From Bacteroidota bacterium (GTDB lineage: Bacteria > Bacteroidota > Kryptoniia > Kryptoniales > JAKASW01): a DNA stretch of 15,772 nt. Below the pieces are notes generated by a model, which saw only the letters and a list, made by a program, of their open reading frames with translations, made no database searches and was not told where the DNA came from. The position numbers and the translations under genes are program-made. The stretch covers positions 1-15,772 of the forward strand of contig JAJYOS010000039.1 in the NCBI GenBank assembly GCA_021796055.1. Reading direction: 5' to 3'. Shown here one piece after another: positions 12,829-15,772 of the stretch; the first letter of the stretch is position 1, and each line of letters begins with the position of its first letter.

Positions 12829-15234
12829 ATGGAACGTTATCTTACGCTAGTACCTTTGCTCGCCGCAGTGGCCAGTATCGTGTACTATGCTCTGTCCAAC
12901 AAAAGGGAGAGTTATCTCAGGCCGGCAAGATCTTTTCTTCTGGTCAATATCTATTCGGTAATCACGCTATTCGCGTTTTTTCTATATCTGATTCTTACAC
13001 ATCAATACCAGTATACTTACGTCTGGAGCTACAGCGCGAACAACCTTTCGACCCCGTTGTTACTTTCCACCTCTTACGCCGGGCAGGAGGGAAGTTTCTT
13101 TCTTTGGGTTTTCTATACCGCGATCATCAGCATCTTCCTGGTGAGATACTCCAGGAAGCATGACTACGAGTCGATAGTCATTCCGATTCTTCTACTGTTT
13201 GAGGTCTTCGTCCTAACGATAATTACCATCAAGAGCCCGTTCGCGAAGGTATGGCAGTCGTTTGCGAATGTACCAGTTGGGACTCAGCCGCAGGATGGTA
13301 GAGGGCTCAACCCGCTGCTTCAGAATTTTTGGATAGTAATTCATCCCCCGATACTCTTCATGGGATTTGCCACGGCCATAGTCCCTTTCGCTTACGCGGT
13401 GGCGGGCCTTATCAGAAAAGACTATGTGAAGTGGGCGGAATATCTTCAACCGTGGCTGGTGCTAAATGTCCTGACGCTCGGTGCGGGCATCATTATCGGC
13501 GGCTACTGGGCCTATATCACGCTGGGCTGGGGAGGCTTCTGGGGATGGGACCCGGTTGAGAACTCCTCGCTAATACCGTGGCTCTTTGCTGCCGCAGCTC
13601 TGCACACACTCATCGTGTCCAGACGAACGAAGGGATATCTCCGCACGAGTTTTGTCCTGGTAATCATAAGTTTTCTCCTGGTGCTTTATAGCACGTTCCT
13701 TACGCGCAGCGGCGTACTTGGAGACACTTCGGTCCACGCGTTTGTGGATCCCGGCAGGAGCGAGTACATAATACTTCTTATAATGATAGGGGCGTACCTT
13801 TTGCTTGGATTCGTCCCGTTCTTCAAAAACAGATCTTCAATCCCGAGCGTGGGGGTCGGCCACAATTTGTTGTCGCGAGAGAACGCGTTGTTCGTAGGCG
13901 CAGCTTCCCTCTCTGTGCTGTCGCTTTTCGTCCTCGTTGGAACCTCCTCTCCCATAATCACTGGACTGCTCCAGGGAAAACCAACAGCGGTTGACTCCTC
14001 ATACTACGTGACGACAAGCCTCCCGCTCGGGCTCCTTATTATCGCCTTGATAGGCGTGGCTCAGCTTGTTTGGTGGGACAAGTCTGATCCAAAAGTTTTC
14101 AGAAACAGACTAACGTTGCCTGTTGCTGCAGCGTTATTCACGGTGCTCGCGGCACTCCTACTGTCCGTCAAGGACGTATGGGTTATACTCATAATGGGTG
14201 CGGCGGCTTTCGCCTTCGTAGCCCACTCTGCCGCGGCGCTGAGAATAATCAGGGGAAATCCGAAATACATCGGTGGCCCAATCGCGCATGCCGGTTTGGC
14301 CCTGATGTTTATCGGTATAGTTGCCTCAACCGCGCTCGAAACCAAGACTGTAGTTCAGCTTCCGCAAGGAAACCCCGTGAAGGTTTACGGCCATGAACTG
14401 ACTTTCACCGGAAGCGAGAACGTCGACGGTAAGAGCATTTACAGCGTTCATCTTCAGAACGGCAGCACCTCCGCCAATCTGAAGCCGGTAATGTATTACA
14501 GCGACTATAATCAAGGCACAATGCGCGAGCCGGATATTGAACATTATTTCGGCTACGACTTCTACCTCAGCCCGATGGGCATCGACAACGGTATGGGCGC
14601 CGATATGTCGAATGGCGGCGGCGTTAACGTGGTAACACTCGTGAAGGGTCAGCCGACAAATCTCTCGGACGGGACACAGTTAACCCTTACCGGATTCTCG
14701 ATGAACTCTTCGAGTCATCAGGCCATGGAGGCGGGCGGAAGCTTTGGCGTCGGCGCCGTCGTGAACGCGACGAACGGCGGGAAAACTATCCGGATTGTCC
14801 CGGAACTCGATTTTGTCAATGGAAAACAAAAGGCCGTGCCTGCCGAAGCGTTCGGTCACATGCTGGTCATCATGGACATGAATGTCGGCATGGGCGGAGC
14901 GGGCAGCGCGCCAAGCGTAAGAATGATTGTTCACTCGGGCGAAACTGCAAAGGCAGCAGTGACACCTGTTTTAACCGCAGAAATAGACAGGAAGCCGCTC
15001 ATCGACTTCCTGTGGGCTGGTACGGTATTACTCTTCATAGGGCTGATCATTTCGATGTACAGACGTTTCACGGAGGAAAGCTCGTCAAGGAAGTTGTCTC
15101 CCGTCAACCTGTCCGAAAATACCAGTAGCTCCTCCGCAGCAGTGCCTTCGGTTGCCGCGGTGGTAAATCCGCAGGAGAATATGGATCCAAAGAATCCTGC
15201 TGAGAAGACCGAGGTGGAGAATGTCAAAAGTTGA
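12829..15234 (+). CDS. ccmF: Cytochrome c biogenesis protein CcmF (heme lyase subunit)
   Basis: An integral membrane protein of 801 residues with many membrane spans, acting in system I cytochrome c maturation to attach heme to apocytochrome c at the outer face of the inner membrane. The WWD motif WGGFWGWDPVENSS is at about 234-247. Heme-ligand His residues match the E. coli pattern (173, 261, 303, 491): His172 in HPPILF, His259 in ALHTLI, His303 in SVHAF and His487 in AHAGL. The protein is about 150 residues longer than E. coli CcmF because of a large periplasmic region after 490 and a disordered Ser/Ala/Pro-rich tail after the last membrane span. ATG 12829 has AGGAG nine bases upstream. No ccmC, ccmE or ccmH genes are visible; only the downstream Cys-rich gene overlaps it. 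Confidence 0.95.
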   Translation: MERYLTLVPLLAAVASIVYYALSNKRESYLRPARSFLLVNIYSVITLFAFFLYLILTHQYQYTYVWSYSANNLSTPLLLSTSYAGQEGSFFLWVFYTAIISIFLVRYSRKHDYESIVIPILLLFEVFVLTIITIKSPFAKVWQSFANVPVGTQPQDGRGLNPLLQNFWIVIHPPILFMGFATAIVPFAYAVAGLIRKDYVKWAEYLQPWLVLNVLTLGAGIIIGGYWAYITLGWGGFWGWDPVENSSLIPWLFAAAALHTLIVSRRTKGYLRTSFVLVIISFLLVLYSTFLTRSGVLGDTSVHAFVDPGRSEYIILLIMIGAYLLLGFVPFFKNRSSIPSVGVGHNLLSRENALFVGAASLSVLSLFVLVGTSSPIITGLLQGKPTAVDSSYYVTTSLPLGLLIIALIGVAQLVWWDKSDPKVFRNRLTLPVAAALFTVLAALLLSVKDVWVILIMGAAAFAFVAHSAAALRIIRGNPKYIGGPIAHAGLALMFIGIVASTALETKTVVQLPQGNPVKVYGHELTFTGSENVDGKSIYSVHLQNGSTSANLKPVMYYSDYNQGTMREPDIEHYFGYDFYLSPMGIDNGMGADMSNGGGVNVVTLVKGQPTNLSDGTQLTLTGFSMNSSSHQAMEAGGSFGVGAVVNATNGGKTIRIVPELDFVNGKQKAVPAEAFGHMLVIMDMNVGMGGAGSAPSVRMIVHSGETAKAAVTPVLTAEIDRKPLIDFLWAGTVLLFIGLIISMYRRFTEESSSRKLSPVNLSENTSSSSAAVPSVAAVVNPQENMDPKNPAEKTEVENVKS

Positions 15235-15550
15235 TTTCCAGTATATCGACGGGATACGGTCCCAGGTATGTAAAGAGTGCTCGAAGAGCGACGAAAACGG
15301 CAAATGCACCGCGGGGCCGGATGCGGAATGCGTTCTAGAGCTCTACCTCCCTCAGGTGACCAAGGCATTGGAGGCCGCCCATGGCGGAAGCCTAGATGAT
15401 TACATGGTCTCTCTGAGAACTGAAGTTTGTTCGACCTGTAAGTTCAAGGGCGATACAGGTTACTGCTACACGAGCGATACGTTCGGATGTCCGCTGGAGA
15501 CTTTCTTCCAGACAGTTGCAAACGCCGCTCTCAGGCAGGACACGCCCTGA
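15221..15550 (+). CDS. Small protein with duplicated four-cysteine motif
   Basis: I do not recognise a named family. The 109-residue protein has two copies of an exactly spaced motif, C-x2-C-x8-C-x7-C: Cys17, Cys20, Cys29, Cys37 and Cys70, Cys73, Cys82, Cys90. Each copy is followed by an acidic/aliphatic helix start (VLELYLPQV and PLETFFQTV). The repeat length is 53 residues. Eight cysteines in two matched sets suggest two metal sites (zinc or iron-sulfur) or redox pairs. There is no signal peptide, so it appears cytosolic. ATG 15221 follows GAGGTGGAGA and overlaps the ccmF end by 14 bases, so the two are probably translationally coupled. The link to heme delivery or Cys redox in cytochrome c maturation is an inference. 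Confidence 0.85.
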   Translation: MSKVDFQYIDGIRSQVCKECSKSDENGKCTAGPDAECVLELYLPQVTKALEAAHGGSLDDYMVSLRTEVCSTCKFKGDTGYCYTSDTFGCPLETFFQTVANAALRQDTP

Positions 15551-15596
15551 TTAGAATTTGATATTGAAGAGCTCGATCCTCCTCCCTGAGAATCGA

Positions 15597-15623
15597 TCCG
15601 TCTGATCTGTAAGCTCAGACGGA
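15597..15623. other. Perfect 9-base inverted repeat after the Cys-rich gene
   Basis: TCCGTCTGA (15597-15605) and TCAGACGGA (15615-15623) flank a 9-base loop. There is no following T run. It may be a stabilising 3' hairpin or half of a double terminator with the stem a few bases downstream. Confidence 0.5.
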
Positions 15624-15634
15624 CTGCTCCTCCT

Positions 15635-15670
15635 AGACGCGGTCTGGCCTCCTCCGGACCGCGTTTCCTT
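15635..15670 (+). terminator. Rho-independent terminator of the ccmF operon
   Basis: ACGCGGTC (15637-15644) pairs with GACCGCGT (15657-15664), extended inward by a T-G and two G-C pairs around a 6-base CCTCCT loop and outward by a wobble and an A-T pair. The stem is followed by TTTCCTTTCCC, a T-rich though not pure T tract. It sits 85 bases after the Cys-rich gene stop and is the best terminator in the window. Confidence 0.6.
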
Positions 15671-15772
15671 TCCCTCTCTCTCGTCGTCGCATTCACCGCT
15701 TGAACCACGATGGTGACGATCTCAGGTGAATTGAGATAACCAGCATGGCACGCCGCTTCGATGTGAGTCTGT

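Noticed and set aside
15745..15772. Possible start of a gene (ATG 15745, reading MARRFDVSL) with the inverted repeat ATCTCA/TGAGAT at 15719-15737 upstream.
   Set aside because: Only nine codons are visible before the window ends and the ribosome-binding site is weak, so a gene cannot be supported.

Overview
The window is a bacterial chromosomal segment of about 15.8 kb. The gene order and protein flavour fit the FCB group, perhaps an Ignavibacteria- or Kryptonia-like lineage, judging by the style of ValRS, the DUF3857 lipoprotein, the CcmF with a long tail, and intergenic spacers full of A/C-rich and G/T-rich palindromic words. The lineage is an inference that cannot be proved from this sequence alone. 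No rRNA, tRNA, CRISPR array or transposase gene was seen.

Layout. The plus strand from 1 to 7907 carries valS (5' end outside the window), a YajQ-family protein, an RfbC-type sugar epimerase, a YjbQ/UPF0047 protein, an unrecognised protein with a HEPN-like helical hairpin, a 400-base gap without a supported gene, and a DUF3857/transglutaminase-like lipoprotein. This last gene converges, with one base between stop codons, on a minus-strand run. In transcription order (12571 down to 7909) that run is ymdB-type phosphodiesterase, folD fused to a four-helix-bundle domain, ECF sigma factor, zinc-binding anti-sigma factor, DUF2892 membrane protein, and a two-domain thioredoxin-fold oxidoreductase. 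From 12829 the plus strand carries ccmF and an overlapping gene for a small protein with a duplicated four-cysteine motif, followed by a good terminator and the window end.

How the genes work together. The sigma/anti-sigma/DUF2892/disulfide oxidoreductase set looks like a thiol-stress or envelope-redox regulon. ccmF plus the Cys-rich protein is a cytochrome c maturation unit. The rest are housekeeping genes with little functional linkage.

The most interesting signal lies between the genes. At least six spacers are built from degenerate palindromic elements. Their arms use one word template (CAAGTTCCAAACAA, or CTAAACTCTAAACAA, or AATCCGCAATTCGAAATCC) that differs between elements but matches within each element. 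The arms start at stop codons of upstream genes and run into ribosome-binding sites of downstream genes. One such arm lies inside the folD reading frame, exactly at the junction with a C-terminal four-helix-bundle (23S intervening-sequence/S23-like) domain, and an inverted copy lies past the stop. This suggests that the palindromes are remnants of, or non-autonomous relatives of, an element whose cargo is the four-helix-bundle protein, analogous to the IVS elements of 23S rRNA genes.
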